Shown here: piece by piece, positions 12,132 through 20,422 of the stretch
How positions within the stretch are numbered: position 1 is the stretch's first letter
How the letters are laid out: each line of letters opens with the position of its first letter
NCBI GenBank assembly: GCA_937880175.1
Contig: CALFLO010000076.1
Location: forward strand, 1-64,000
Direction: 5' to 3'
DNA from: an uncultured Gluconobacter sp.
Lineage (GTDB): Bacteria > Pseudomonadota > Alphaproteobacteria > Acetobacterales > Acetobacteraceae
Length of the DNA stretch: 64,000 bases
Notes under the pieces: model-generated
Told to the model about the DNA's origin: nothing
The model's input: only the letters and a program-made list of their open reading frames with translations
Databases searched by the model: none
Program-made: the position numbers and the translations under genes

Positions 12132-12856
12132 TGCATCCTCACACTGGTTCCCTGGCCATCAATGCCACAGACCTGCACAAGCGCTTCGTGCTCCATCTTC
12201 AGGGTGGGCTGGAACTCGACGTCCTGCGGGGCGCCAACCTGATGGTACGCCCCGGCGAATGTATCGCCCTCATCGGCCCCTCGGGCGCCGGAAAATCCAG
12301 CCTGATGCGCGCTCTGTATGGCAATTACCGGATTGATTCCGGCACCATCCAGATCGCCCATGACGGAACAATGGTCGATATCGCGTCCGCCTCACCTGCG
12401 GAAATCCTCGCGGTGCGTCAACGCTCGCTCGGCTATGTCTCGCAGTTCCTCCGGGCGATTCCGCGCCTCAGTGCTCTGGATGTCGTCGCCAGTTCCGCCA
12501 TTGCGCGTGGCATCGACGAAAGTCAGGCCCGGCGTCAGGCCGCAGCGATGCTGGAGCGCCTGCGTATTCCGTCCGCACTTCATACTCTGCCGCCCATCAC
12601 GTTCTCAGGCGGCGAGCAGCAGCGCGTCAATCTGGCCCGCAGCTTCATCTGCGACTGGCCGACCCTCCTGCTGGACGAACCCACCGCCTCCCTTGACCCC
12701 ACAAGCCGCGATACGGTTTGCGACCTGATCGCCGAAGCCTGTGAGCGTGGCTCCGCCATCGTCGCAATCGTCCATGATCCCGCACTCCGTGACCGCATTG
12801 CCGACCGCAGCGTCCGGCTTGAAAACGGCGCTACCCTCGAGGAAACCCTTGCATGA
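12128..12856 (+). CDS. phnL: C-P lyase-associated ABC-type ATPase PhnL
   Basis: A 242-residue ABC ATPase with Walker A GPSGAGKSS near 48-56, signature FSGGEQQRVNLARSF near 158-172, Walker B TLLLDEPTASLDP and a switch His in IVAIVHDPALRDRIADR. PhnL resembles lipoprotein-export (LolD-like) ATPases. It works with PhnK in the C-P lyase assembly. ATGA overlaps join it to phnK and phnM. The second Met, one codon later, is an equally possible start. Confidence 0.93.
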   Translation: MMHPHTGSLAINATDLHKRFVLHLQGGLELDVLRGANLMVRPGECIALIGPSGAGKSSLMRALYGNYRIDSGTIQIAHDGTMVDIASASPAEILAVRQRSLGYVSQFLRAIPRLSALDVVASSAIARGIDESQARRQAAAMLERLRIPSALHTLPPITFSGGEQQRVNLARSFICDWPTLLLDEPTASLDPTSRDTVCDLIAEACERGSAIVAIVHDPALRDRIADRSVRLENGATLEETLA

Positions 12857-13995
12857 CCCAACTGACCAATGCGCGCCTTGTCCTTCCCCATACCGTTCTC
12901 GATAGTGACCTGACGTTCGACGGGACGGGCGTTGCGGCCCCGGGAGCACCGACTTCAAATACCGCCGGTGACGTGCTCGACTGCGAGGGGGATTTCATCA
13001 TCCCCGGCATCATCGACCTGCATACCGACAATCTCGAACGGCAGGTCCTGCCGCGCGTCAATGCGCGCTGGCCGTCGCGTTCGGCCTTCATTGCCCATGA
13101 CGCGCAATGCGCCGTCGCGGGTGTCACGACCGTTTTCGACTCCCTCAGTCTGGGGGACATCAACGGCCGCGACCGGATCCAGACCTTCGAGGACGGGATC
13201 GACGACCTTGCCGAACTTTCGGCTGCGGGCGTTCTGCGTGCCGAGCATCTGCTGCATCTGCGCTGCGAACTGATCGCGCCCGAAATGCAGGAACTGTTCG
13301 AGATGGTCCGGGACGACGAACGCCTCAAGCCGATCCTGCGCCTGGTCAGCCTCATGGATCACTCTCCGGGAGTGGGCCAGTACGCCGATATTGCCCGCTG
13401 GCGAAAAGGGCGTCTGGGCGACGGCCTGACTGAAGCTGAGGTTGATGCCTCCCTGGAGGAAATCCGCGCCAACCGGATCGAACATCTGGAAAAGAACCGG
13501 GCCTATGTGCAGGCATTCTGCCGCGACAATCATGTGGCTCTGGCCTCGCATGATGACCGCCTCGAAGAGGAAGTGAACCGTAACCATGCGGACGGCATTT
13601 CCATCGCGGAATTTCCGGTCTCCATAACGGCGGCGCGTTGCGCTCACGCACTGGGCATGGATGTCATCGCGGGAGCACCCAATATCGTCCGCGGTGGGTC
13701 ACATTCGGGAAACGTGAACGCCATGGATCTGATCCGCGCAGGACTGGTGACGGCCCTTGCCTCCGACTATGTGCCTTCCGCCATGCTGGAAGCAGCCTTC
13801 TGCTGCGTGAATCAGAACGTCCTGCCCCTGCCCGAGGCCATCAACCTGATTACGGACGGTCCCGCCCGGATTGCAGGTCTGACCGACCGGGGACGGATCG
13901 AAGCCGGACACCGCGCGGACCTCGTTCAGGTCCATGTCCATGACGGCCTGCCGATTGTGCGTCGCGTCTGGGTAGGAGGTCACCGTGTCGTCTGA
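12853..13995 (+). CDS. phnM: RPnTP hydrolase PhnM (amidohydrolase)
   Basis: A 380-residue metal-dependent amidohydrolase that removes pyrophosphate from ribose 1-phosphonate 5-triphosphate. The metal-binding segment FIIPGIIDLHTDNLERQ (near 49-65) is diagnostic of PhnM. Others: FIAHDAQCAVAGVTTVFDSL, LRLVSLMDHSPGVGQY near 163-178, VALASHDDR near 229-237, SITAARCAHALGMDVIAGAPNIVRGGSHSGNV and a C-terminal GLTDRGRIEAGHRADLVQVH. It overlaps the next gene by 11 bases. Confidence 0.95.
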   Translation: MTQLTNARLVLPHTVLDSDLTFDGTGVAAPGAPTSNTAGDVLDCEGDFIIPGIIDLHTDNLERQVLPRVNARWPSRSAFIAHDAQCAVAGVTTVFDSLSLGDINGRDRIQTFEDGIDDLAELSAAGVLRAEHLLHLRCELIAPEMQELFEMVRDDERLKPILRLVSLMDHSPGVGQYADIARWRKGRLGDGLTEAEVDASLEEIRANRIEHLEKNRAYVQAFCRDNHVALASHDDRLEEEVNRNHADGISIAEFPVSITAARCAHALGMDVIAGAPNIVRGGSHSGNVNAMDLIRAGLVTALASDYVPSAMLEAAFCCVNQNVLPLPEAINLITDGPARIAGLTDRGRIEAGHRADLVQVHVHDGLPIVRRVWVGGHRVV

Positions 13996-14671
13996 TCCCG
14001 CCTATCGTTACGCCCTGTATTACGCGCCCGAACAGTCAGACCCGCTCTGGCAGGCCGGATGTGAATGGCTCGGGCGCTCTCCCCTGACGGGCGATCCTGA
14101 ACCGGATCAGCTTTCGGGAACCGAAGAAGAGCGCGTGAAGCTGACGGCCTCGGCCAGGCGCTACGGTTTTCACGCCACCATCAAGGCCCCCATCGCTCTG
14201 GCAGGCAGCGTAGAGGATTTTCTGGCGGATGTGGCGGCTCTGGCAGCAACAGTGAAACCCTTCACTCTGCCCCGCCTGCGGATTTCGGAGGAGGATGGCT
14301 TTACGGCTCTTCGTCCCACCGTTCTCAACGATACGCTCCTGTCGGCCGGAGAGACCTGCGTCCGCATGCTGGATCGCCATCGCCGCCCCGAAAGTCGTGA
14401 TCGTGCCGCTGCAAGAGCCCGTCATTGCACGGAGCGGCAGAAAGCCCTTCTGGCACGGTGGGGATATCCCTATGTCTGCGAGGAATGGCGGTTTCATATG
14501 ACCCTCGCCGATGACATCCTGCCGCCGCCGTTCCGCAGTGAGGTCGAAACGCTGTTCGCGCCAGCTCTCGCCATGGACCGCAGGCTGACCTCGCTATGCG
14601 TCTTTCAGGAAAAGTCGCTGGGCACGCCGTTCACGATGCTGGCCCGCTTTCCCCTTGTGGTGCAGCCATGA
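13985..14671 (+). CDS. DUF1045 2H-phosphoesterase-like phosphonate metabolism protein
   Basis: A 228-residue protein of the DUF1045 'putative phosphonate metabolism protein' family. It opens with YRYALYYAPEQSDPLWQAG and carries two H-x-T motifs, GFHATIKAP near 60-68 and FHMTLADD near 172-179, the signature of 2H phosphoesterases. The start is GTG at 13985, preceded by AGGAGGT. No phnP, which encodes the ribosyl cyclic phosphate phosphodiesterase of the E. coli pathway, is in the window. This protein occupies the operon and the motifs fit cyclic phosphodiester cleavage, so it probably substitutes for PhnP. That role is inference. Confidence 0.85.
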   Translation: MSSDPAYRYALYYAPEQSDPLWQAGCEWLGRSPLTGDPEPDQLSGTEEERVKLTASARRYGFHATIKAPIALAGSVEDFLADVAALAATVKPFTLPRLRISEEDGFTALRPTVLNDTLLSAGETCVRMLDRHRRPESRDRAAARARHCTERQKALLARWGYPYVCEEWRFHMTLADDILPPPFRSEVETLFAPALAMDRRLTSLCVFQEKSLGTPFTMLARFPLVVQP

Positions 14672-15213
14672 CAGCCGGACGTCTGGTCTTGGTCGTCGGT
14701 CCCTCCGGCGCAGGCAAGGATTCCGTGATCGGATATGCGCGCCAGCACATGGCCTCACAGCAGAACGTCGTCTTTGCCCGTCGGATCGTCACACGCCCGG
14801 CCGATGCGACCGAAACACCCGATACGATGGATCTCGCGCAATTTGAACACGAGGAAAGCGAGGGCGGCTTCCTGACATCCTGGCGGGCTCATGATCTGGC
14901 CTATGCACTGCCCATATCCCTTGCCGGAGACGTCGAGGCCGGAAAGCAGGTCGTGGTGAATGTCTCCTGCCGCGTCATCCCCGAACTCCGCGCGCGTTTC
15001 CGCTGTTTCGTGGTCGTCATCGATGCAGACGAAACACTCCGCCGCAGCCGGATTGCCTCACGCGGACGCGAAACGGCTGCGGCGCTCGAAGCCCGTCTCC
15101 GGCGCCGCATCCCGACCGATTTTCATGCCGATGCCATCATCCGTAACGAGGGCTCCCTGACCCAGGCTGGAGAAGCGCTCATGACTCTGCTCGGGACGCC
15201 GCATCATGACTGA
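14668..15213 (+). CDS. phnN: Ribose 1,5-bisphosphate phosphokinase PhnN
   Basis: A 181-residue guanylate-kinase-like enzyme that phosphorylates ribose 1,5-bisphosphate to PRPP, the exit of the C-P lyase pathway. It has a P-loop VVGPSGAGKDSVI near 9-21, the ARRIVTRPAD segment, FLTSWRAHDLAYALP near 73-87 and a C-terminal HADAIIRNEGSL. The start at 14668 overlaps the preceding stop (ATGA); an upstream in-frame Met is inside the previous gene. Its 3' end overlaps the convergent regulator gene by 35 bases. Confidence 0.93.
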   Translation: MTAGRLVLVVGPSGAGKDSVIGYARQHMASQQNVVFARRIVTRPADATETPDTMDLAQFEHEESEGGFLTSWRAHDLAYALPISLAGDVEAGKQVVVNVSCRVIPELRARFRCFVVVIDADETLRRSRIASRGRETAAALEARLRRRIPTDFHADAIIRNEGSLTQAGEALMTLLGTPHHD

Positions 15214-15949
15214 CACTCACATTGTCCGTCTGAAGATTCTCGAACGCCAGTTGCATGCGGCGCCCGGGATAATGTCCGATCGAAATCTCGATGGGACGTC
15301 CGTCTGGCGTCACGTTGTAGCCTACCGTCCGCAGAATGGGTTCGTTGAGCTCAATCCGGAGCAGGGAAGCCTCATGCGTGTCAGGGCAGCGCGCGTTCAC
15401 ATGCGTCCTGCGCCGGATGCTCTCGATCCCCAGTTTCCTCAGCGCTTCGGTAATTGAGTCATGCGCGTCCAGAGCCGCCATCAGGCCCTCATGCAATCCG
15501 GCATCGAAAATATGCCGCGAATAAGACACCGGACGCTCGGCGGAATAGCCAATCCGCTCCAGCACGATCACGTTCGTTACCGCCCCCAGAACATCCTGTG
15601 CCAGAGCACGCTCCGGTGCGTCCACCACAGCCATGCGCCGCAGGGAAAGTTTCCGCCGCGTGGTCGGGCGGTTGCTGTCCTTCATCAGTTCGCTGAAACG
15701 CGGGCGGGCATGGATGCGGTACTCGACCGGATCGTCACACACAAAACTGCCCCGGCCCTGCTCGGTCCGGATCATCCCGGCACTGGCAAGTTCTTCCAGC
15801 GCCCTGCGGATCGTATGGCGATTGAGCTGGAAATGCCGCGCCAGATCGTTCTCGGTCGGCAGCTTTTTCCCCGGCTCGTAAATACCGTTGCGGATACCCT
15901 CGGACAGGGAATTGGCCACATCCCGCCAGCGGGGAAATCTTTCCGTCAT
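15179..15949 (-). CDS. phnF: GntR-family phosphonate regulator (PhnF type)
   Basis: A 256-residue regulator with an N-terminal winged helix (WRDVANSLSEGIRNGIYEPG, LPTENDLARHFQLNRHTIRRALEELASAGMI, QGRGSFV, near 7-75) and a C-terminal UTRA effector domain (near 95-240, including VIVLERIGYSAERPVSYSRH and EPILRTVGYNVTPDGRPIEI). HutC/PhnF proteins repress catabolic operons until an effector binds. I use the start at 15949 (MTERFPRW), preceded by AGAGGTGG; a longer frame to 16033 would run into the phnD start. It sits convergent to phnN and divergent to phnD, with a palindrome between. Confidence 0.85.
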   Translation of the reverse strand: MTERFPRWRDVANSLSEGIRNGIYEPGKKLPTENDLARHFQLNRHTIRRALEELASAGMIRTEQGRGSFVCDDPVEYRIHARPRFSELMKDSNRPTTRRKLSLRRMAVVDAPERALAQDVLGAVTNVIVLERIGYSAERPVSYSRHIFDAGLHEGLMAALDAHDSITEALRKLGIESIRRRTHVNARCPDTHEASLLRIELNEPILRTVGYNVTPDGRPIEISIGHYPGRRMQLAFENLQTDNVSVSHDAASRAES

Positions 15950-16014
15950 CTGCCACCTCTTCGCGATCACCGCGCGAAAATCATGCGCTCGTGGACATTC
16001 CAGAAAGGCACTCA

Positions 16015-16030
16015 ACATGTCTAGACATGT
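16015..16030. promoter_or_regulatory. 16-base perfect palindrome, probable PhnF operator
   Basis: The sequence ACATGTCTAGACATGT is a perfect palindrome in the short gap between the divergent phnF-type regulator and phnD. GntR/HutC regulators commonly bind such compact dyads next to their own genes. It overlaps the preferred phnD start codon at 16017, so binding could block both transcription and translation initiation of phnDCE. The assignment to PhnF is inference from position and symmetry. Confidence 0.7.
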
Positions 16031-16934
16031 CATGAAAGTTTCATCGCTGGCTGCGCTCTGTGTCGGGCTATCCCTCTTCTCTGCTCCCCCGACTGCCTTT
16101 GCGGAAGACGATGCCCCCTGCCCACACCCGGACGGAATTACTTTCGCAATCGAGCCCTATGAGCCCATCAACACGCTCGAGCCCGTCTTCCGGGCCATCG
16201 GGGAGCAGCTTTCCGAACGCCTGCACTGCCCGGTGCATGTCATGATCACGGTGTCTTACAGTGCCGAAATCGAAGCCATGCGCTCCGGCCATACGGACCT
16301 CGGACTGTTCGGACCCCTAGGTTACGTCATGGCGCACAAAATGGCAGGCGTCGATGCGATCGCGGTGCTTTCCACTCCAACCGGTCAGGCGGGTCTCTAC
16401 ACGGCCAGCATCGTCACCCGCCCCTCCACAGGCATCCATGATCTTGCCGGACTGAAGGGGCACAGTTTTGCCTATTCCGACCCGGCCTCCACATCCGGCC
16501 ACCTGTTACCCGCAGCGGCCCTTCGCAAGGCGGGGCTTGACCCAGACCATGACCTCGCCGTCCGCTACGCTGGCACACATACGGCGGCCTTCGAAGCCAT
16601 TCGTAACGGGCAGGTCGATTCCGCCGAGCTCAATAGCGAAACCATTGCCGATGCACGCGCCGTTGGGGAATATGACCCGAAGGACTATGTGGTGCTCTGG
16701 CAGTCCGATGCCATTCCACAAGGCCCGATTGCTGTCGCCGCCGGTCTTTCCCCCGCCTTCCGCAAGAAGCTCCTGACCGCACTCCTGAGCGTGGACGTCA
16801 GCAGGATCCGCCTCAATGACAATGGAAAAGATACCGTTGCCGCATCCCGCCTGACGCCCCAGACCGATGCTGCCTATGACGGAATCCGGGACCTCACACC
16901 GATCATCGGCGTCGATACGCATGGGGCTCCGTGA
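16017..16934 (+). CDS. phnD: Phosphonate ABC transporter substrate-binding protein PhnD
   Basis: A periplasmic binding protein of 305 residues with a signal peptide ending near FSAPPTAFA-ED. Family blocks are ITFAIEPYEPINTLEPVF, the ligand-binding YSAEIEAMRSGHTDLGLFGP near 82-101, YVMAHKMAGVDAIAVL, SFAYSDPASTSGHLLPAAAL near 157-176 and AGTHTAAFEAIRNGQVDSAE. It captures phosphonates for PhnCE. ATG at 16017 has GAAAGG eight bases upstream; ATG at 16032 gives a slightly shorter signal peptide but lacks a ribosome site. Confidence 0.92.
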   Translation: MSRHVMKVSSLAALCVGLSLFSAPPTAFAEDDAPCPHPDGITFAIEPYEPINTLEPVFRAIGEQLSERLHCPVHVMITVSYSAEIEAMRSGHTDLGLFGPLGYVMAHKMAGVDAIAVLSTPTGQAGLYTASIVTRPSTGIHDLAGLKGHSFAYSDPASTSGHLLPAAALRKAGLDPDHDLAVRYAGTHTAAFEAIRNGQVDSAELNSETIADARAVGEYDPKDYVVLWQSDAIPQGPIAVAAGLSPAFRKKLLTALLSVDVSRIRLNDNGKDTVAASRLTPQTDAAYDGIRDLTPIIGVDTHGAP

Positions 16935-17710
16935 TGAGCGAGACGACGAACCGCTCCCTGCTGCTGCATGGGGTAACAAAGTCCTATGAAACAGCCACAG
17001 GCGCCCCGAAAACCGTTCTCGACGGCATTGATCTGCGTGTAGAGCCCGGAGAGCTGGTCGTGTTGCTCGGCGCCAACGGAAGCGGCAAGTCCACTACGCT
17101 CAAGATCGCATCGGGCATGATCCCGCCCAGCACCGGGGACGTCCGGATCGGCCAGACCGATATCACCCGGATGCGTGGAGAGACCCGGCGGCAGTCCCGC
17201 ATGAAACTGGGCATGGTGTTCCAGGACGCGCGCCTCATCAGACGCCGAAGTGTCCTGTCCAATGTCCTGTGCGGCACGCTTGGGCGTCACCAGAACATTG
17301 CCACCATGCTGGGGTTCCTGCCCCGTTCCGAACGCCCTTTGGCTATGTCCTGTCTGGATCGTGTGGGGCTCGGCGCCCTCGCTGGGCAGCGTGCCTCCAC
17401 GCTGTCAGGAGGACAGGCACAGCGCGTCTCGGTGGCGCGCGCTCTGGCTCAGAAACCTTCCGTCATCCTCGCGGACGAGCCGGTTGCCAGTCTGGATCCT
17501 GAATCCGCAGAAGAAGTCATGACACTGCTGGCAACCGTCGCCCGGAATGAGCGACTGGCCGTACTCTGCGTCCTTCATCAGATCGATCTGGCACGCCGCC
17601 ACGCGACACGCCTCGTCGGGCTGAAGAAAGGGCATATCCTCTTCGACCTGCCACCTTCGGCAGTGAATGACGCCATGATCGCGACCCTTTACACCAGAGA
17701 TGCAGCATGA
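16934..17710 (+). CDS. phnC: Phosphonate ABC transporter ATP-binding protein PhnC
   Basis: A 258-residue importer ATPase with Walker A LLGANGSGKSTTLK near 43-56, the PhnC-type Q-loop GMVFQDARLIRRRSVLSNVLCG near 94-115, signature LSGGQAQRVSVARAL near 156-170, Walker B VILADEPVASLDPES and switch HQIDLARRHA. The ATG overlaps the phnD stop (TGATG) and the stop overlaps phnE (ATGA). An in-frame GTG one codon earlier is an alternative start. Confidence 0.94.
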   Translation: MSETTNRSLLLHGVTKSYETATGAPKTVLDGIDLRVEPGELVVLLGANGSGKSTTLKIASGMIPPSTGDVRIGQTDITRMRGETRRQSRMKLGMVFQDARLIRRRSVLSNVLCGTLGRHQNIATMLGFLPRSERPLAMSCLDRVGLGALAGQRASTLSGGQAQRVSVARALAQKPSVILADEPVASLDPESAEEVMTLLATVARNERLAVLCVLHQIDLARRHATRLVGLKKGHILFDLPPSAVNDAMIATLYTRDAA

Positions 17711-18525
17711 CCCACACGGACATCCGTCCCGCTCCGCAAAGTCGTAGCGCGGCAATCTCCCGCTTCTCGTCAGGCGCACTGCTCGGCTGGGGCGGGGCAG
17801 TTATTCTGGCGATCGTTCTGGCGCAGGCTGCTCACAATACGCAGGTCAGCCCTACCAATCTCGTCACTGGCGCAGGTCGCATTGTCGATATCGTCCAGCG
17901 CGCCGTTCCACCCGACTGGAGCCAGCTTCCTGCTGAATGGGGTCCAACGCGCGAAACGATCGACATTGCCCTGATCGGAACGGCACTCGGCGCCATTATG
18001 GCATGCCCGCTGGCGCTGCTTTCCGCGCGTACGATCGTCCCCAATCCCATCATCCGGACGCTCGCCCGCAGTGCCGTTGCCCTGCTCCGCGCCGTCCCCG
18101 ATCTTGTCTGGGCACTGATCTTCGTAACGGCCGTTGGTCTGGGGCCATTCCCAGGTGTCCTTTCCCTGATCCTGCATACCGCTGGCATGCTCGGCAGGTT
18201 AGGTGCCGAGATGATCGAGGACATGGACGTCATGCCCATGGAGGCCATGGAACTGGCTGGCGCAAACCGCCTGCAGATCTTCGTGCATGGCATTGTCCCT
18301 ACCCTCATGCCCTCAATGTTCGGCCTGATCCTCTACAGACTGGATGAAAATCTGCGCTGTTCTCTGGTTCTCGGATTTGTGGGCGCAGGTGGACTGGGTT
18401 TCCAGCTCTTCACAGCCATCAGTCTCTTTCAATACCGAACGGCATCCCTGTTGTTGCTGATGATCCTGATCATCGTCCTGCTGGTGGAAACATCTTCTTC
18501 ATACATAAGAAAAAAAATACTGTAA
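17707..18525 (+). CDS. phnE: Phosphonate ABC transporter permease PhnE
   Basis: A 272-residue inner-membrane permease with about six helices (e.g. LLGWGGAVILAIVLAQAA, TIDIALIGTALGAIMACPLAL, LVWALIFVTAVGLGPFPGVLSL, TASLLLLMILIIVLLVETSS). The permease EAA loop is visible as MPMEAMELAGANRLQIFVHGIVP near 178-200. PhnE family members share ARSAVALLRAVPDLVWALIF. It ends the phnDCE operon, and a hairpin follows at 18611. Confidence 0.93.
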   Translation: MTHTDIRPAPQSRSAAISRFSSGALLGWGGAVILAIVLAQAAHNTQVSPTNLVTGAGRIVDIVQRAVPPDWSQLPAEWGPTRETIDIALIGTALGAIMACPLALLSARTIVPNPIIRTLARSAVALLRAVPDLVWALIFVTAVGLGPFPGVLSLILHTAGMLGRLGAEMIEDMDVMPMEAMELAGANRLQIFVHGIVPTLMPSMFGLILYRLDENLRCSLVLGFVGAGGLGFQLFTAISLFQYRTASLLLLMILIIVLLVETSSSYIRKKIL

Positions 18526-18610
18526 TTTACTGTAAATGGCAGCGGAATGTCCGGTCACATCGGAGATACGGATCTTCTGGTGCCGGGCTGGGATAAGCCC
18601 TCGGTTTTGC

Positions 18611-18648
18611 GCAGGAAGCGGCAGCACAACGCTGTGCTGCGTTCCTGC
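18611..18648. terminator. Strong stem-loop between phnE and the monooxygenase gene
   Basis: GCAGGAA...GCAGCAC pairs with GTGCTGC...TTCCTGC (a small bulge interrupts the stem) around a six-base loop. It lies between the convergent phnE and the flavin monooxygenase genes, so it may terminate both transcripts. No good U-run follows in either direction, which weakens the call. The rest of 18526-18718 shows no gene. Confidence 0.5.
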
Positions 18649-18718
18649 GCTTTCCTGAACCAGAAGTCCAGGATCAGTCGTGAGACGTCCTCAAATGTCC
18701 TGCCCGCCTGCCCGATCT

Positions 18719-19705
18719 TCAGCGTAGTCGGGGAGCGACTTCTTTTGCGAAAAGCTCCAAAGAGCGCAGAATAAACCGGTGTTCCGGGTCGACAGAATGG
18801 ACCTGAATGGCGATTTCCGTTGCGTGATCGAGTGTTCTGTCCTGGGACAATGACTTTGTGACGTCATCAGGCGTTCCAATATGCACATCAAATGTGCGTA
18901 TCAGGGTCTCGATGTTCGTATCGTCGATCGTATGCCCCGCAGCGCGGAATTTTTTCACCTGCCGGGAGAGGCCCTTCTCAGCCATCCGCAATGCCTCTGC
19001 ACGATCATCGGCCACGAACACGGAACGGGAAGCCAGGATACGGGGGGCATGTTCCGCAGGAAGGGCCTTGAGGTAAGCCTCGACGATGGGAAGCTGAAGA
19101 TCCGACAGGGCAGCGCCCGGCTTCGCCGCCGGGCGTGGCTGCGTACGGGATAGAAGCAGGCCATCGCCATCTGCACCGGCCCGCGCTCCTCCGAATGCTG
19201 AAAATGTGGCCTGCCAGCTTCGGTGCTCCAGGCCTGTTCCTTTGGGCCAGAGATGATTCCCGCCCGGCAGAGCCTCGCCCTTCCATGCTGATTTAATCAC
19301 ATTCAGATTATGATTGAACGTGGCATGTCGATCTTCAAATTTCTCACCGAATGGGAGGTAGGACCCGGGTGTTCCACCAGAGCCAAACCCGACTTCGACC
19401 CGGCCATTAGACAGAATATCGGTCACCACCGCATCTTCCGCGACCCGCACAGGATCTTCCATAACAAGCGTGACGACGCCTGTGCCAAGTCGGATTCTGG
19501 AAGTCTCTGCAGCCACATAGGACAAAAACGGAAAGGGAGACGGAAGCCCTCCCTCGTCTCCATGAAAATGATGCTGCGCGACCCAGGCGCTCTGGAAACC
19601 ATAAGATTCCGCAGCCTTGATCTGTTCCAGAGCAAGTGCGTAACGCTGGCTGGACGGCACGTCATCCAGAAGGCGCGTGAAAAATCCGATCTGTTTTCGT
19701 GACAC
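18719..19705 (-). CDS. Luciferase-like FMN-dependent monooxygenase (LLM class)
   Basis: A 328-residue bacterial-luciferase-fold protein with KQIGFFTRLLDDVP at the N-terminus, YGFQSAWVAQHHFHGDEG near 35-52 (the E/QHH block of alkanal-monooxygenase-like enzymes), LSYVAAETSRIRLGTGVVTL, DPVRVAEDAVVTDILSNGRVEVGFGSGG near 84-111 and SVFVADDRAEALRMAEKG. Such enzymes use FMNH2 and oxygen to oxidise or desulfurise substrates. From memory it resembles the 'KPN_01858' clade that travels with two CMD-domain proteins and a peptide-type ABC importer, which is exactly the context here. Substrate unknown; needs an FMN reductase from elsewhere. Confidence 0.85.
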   Translation of the reverse strand: MSRKQIGFFTRLLDDVPSSQRYALALEQIKAAESYGFQSAWVAQHHFHGDEGGLPSPFPFLSYVAAETSRIRLGTGVVTLVMEDPVRVAEDAVVTDILSNGRVEVGFGSGGTPGSYLPFGEKFEDRHATFNHNLNVIKSAWKGEALPGGNHLWPKGTGLEHRSWQATFSAFGGARAGADGDGLLLSRTQPRPAAKPGAALSDLQLPIVEAYLKALPAEHAPRILASRSVFVADDRAEALRMAEKGLSRQVKKFRAAGHTIDDTNIETLIRTFDVHIGTPDDVTKSLSQDRTLDHATEIAIQVHSVDPEHRFILRSLELFAKEVAPRLR

Positions 19706-19773
19706 GGTGCAGGTAACTTTCAGAAAATTTCATCGGGGTGGGGCATGGCGCGACGCCCCGTCCACAGAACCTC

Positions 19774-19802
19774 GGTGTTTCCGTTACGACGCAGGAAACA
19801 CT
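19774..19802. repeat. Intergenic inverted repeat upstream of the monooxygenase gene
   Basis: Arms GTGTTTCC (19775-19782) and GGAAACAC (19794-19801) are perfect and lie in the roughly 100-base gap between the CMD gene (ends 19805) and the monooxygenase start (19705). It could be an RNA hairpin that tunes relative expression or protects the upstream message. No T-run follows. Confidence 0.4.
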
Positions 19803-19804
19803 CC

Positions 19805-20422
19805 CTACTTTTCAACCGGAAGCGTCGGATACCCCAGCGACAGCATGAGCCGGTTGGCCCAGTTGAAGAACGAAGATGCATTGATCAGGTCCAGAATCTC
19901 TGCATCCTCAAAACCGGCCTGCCGCAGAACCCTGACATGAACTTCGGAAAAACCAATCGGCGTTTCTGACAGCTCACGCGCCACTTCTGCCACGAGCAGC
20001 CATTTCTCTTCCGCGTCTGCAGGCAGCTTCCCGGTTTCAAGCAGTGTCGCCAGAGCCGCCGGGGAGCCTCCCTGACGCTCGCTGAAACGTGCATGAACGG
20101 AGGCGCAGTAAATGCAGCCGTTAAAACGTGATACGGCCGTCGCAGCGAGTTCGCGCTCCTTGCGGGGCAGACCACCTGCAATATTGTAGAATATGTCCTT
20201 GTCACTTCGTGTCCGGGCGCCAAGGATTTCTGGATCCCGTGCAAGCAGCATGAAGTACGGAGACTTCGCCCGCGCGCGATCGACCAGTCCTTCGTAATGG
20301 GTATCCGTCAACTCGCTTTCCGCAAGCGGGGGAAGCCACGGATGCCAGTCCAGAAGCGCTGTGGTAAACCGGTCGGGCTCTCGATTGTCCAGAACCGGAG
20401 ACGTCTGTTCGGTAACGTTCAC
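19805..20422 (-). CDS. AhpD/CMD-domain alkylhydroperoxidase-like protein with CxxC
   Basis: A 205-residue carboxymuconolactone-decarboxylase-fold protein. The AhpD-type redox motif CIYCASVH is at residues 103-110 (Cys103, Cys106, His110), so peroxide reduction or disulfide chemistry is possible. Preceding helix blocks RKERELAATAVSRFNGC match the family, and the C-terminus NASSFFNWANRLMLSLGYPT is typical of the peroxidase-related branch. It overlaps the second CMD gene by four bases and is followed by the flavin monooxygenase. It may remove a peroxide or handle a reactive product of that oxidation. The natural substrate is unknown. Confidence 0.85.
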   Translation of the reverse strand: MNVTEQTSPVLDNREPDRFTTALLDWHPWLPPLAESELTDTHYEGLVDRARAKSPYFMLLARDPEILGARTRSDKDIFYNIAGGLPRKERELAATAVSRFNGCIYCASVHARFSERQGGSPAALATLLETGKLPADAEEKWLLVAEVARELSETPIGFSEVHVRVLRQAGFEDAEILDLINASSFFNWANRLMLSLGYPTLPVEK

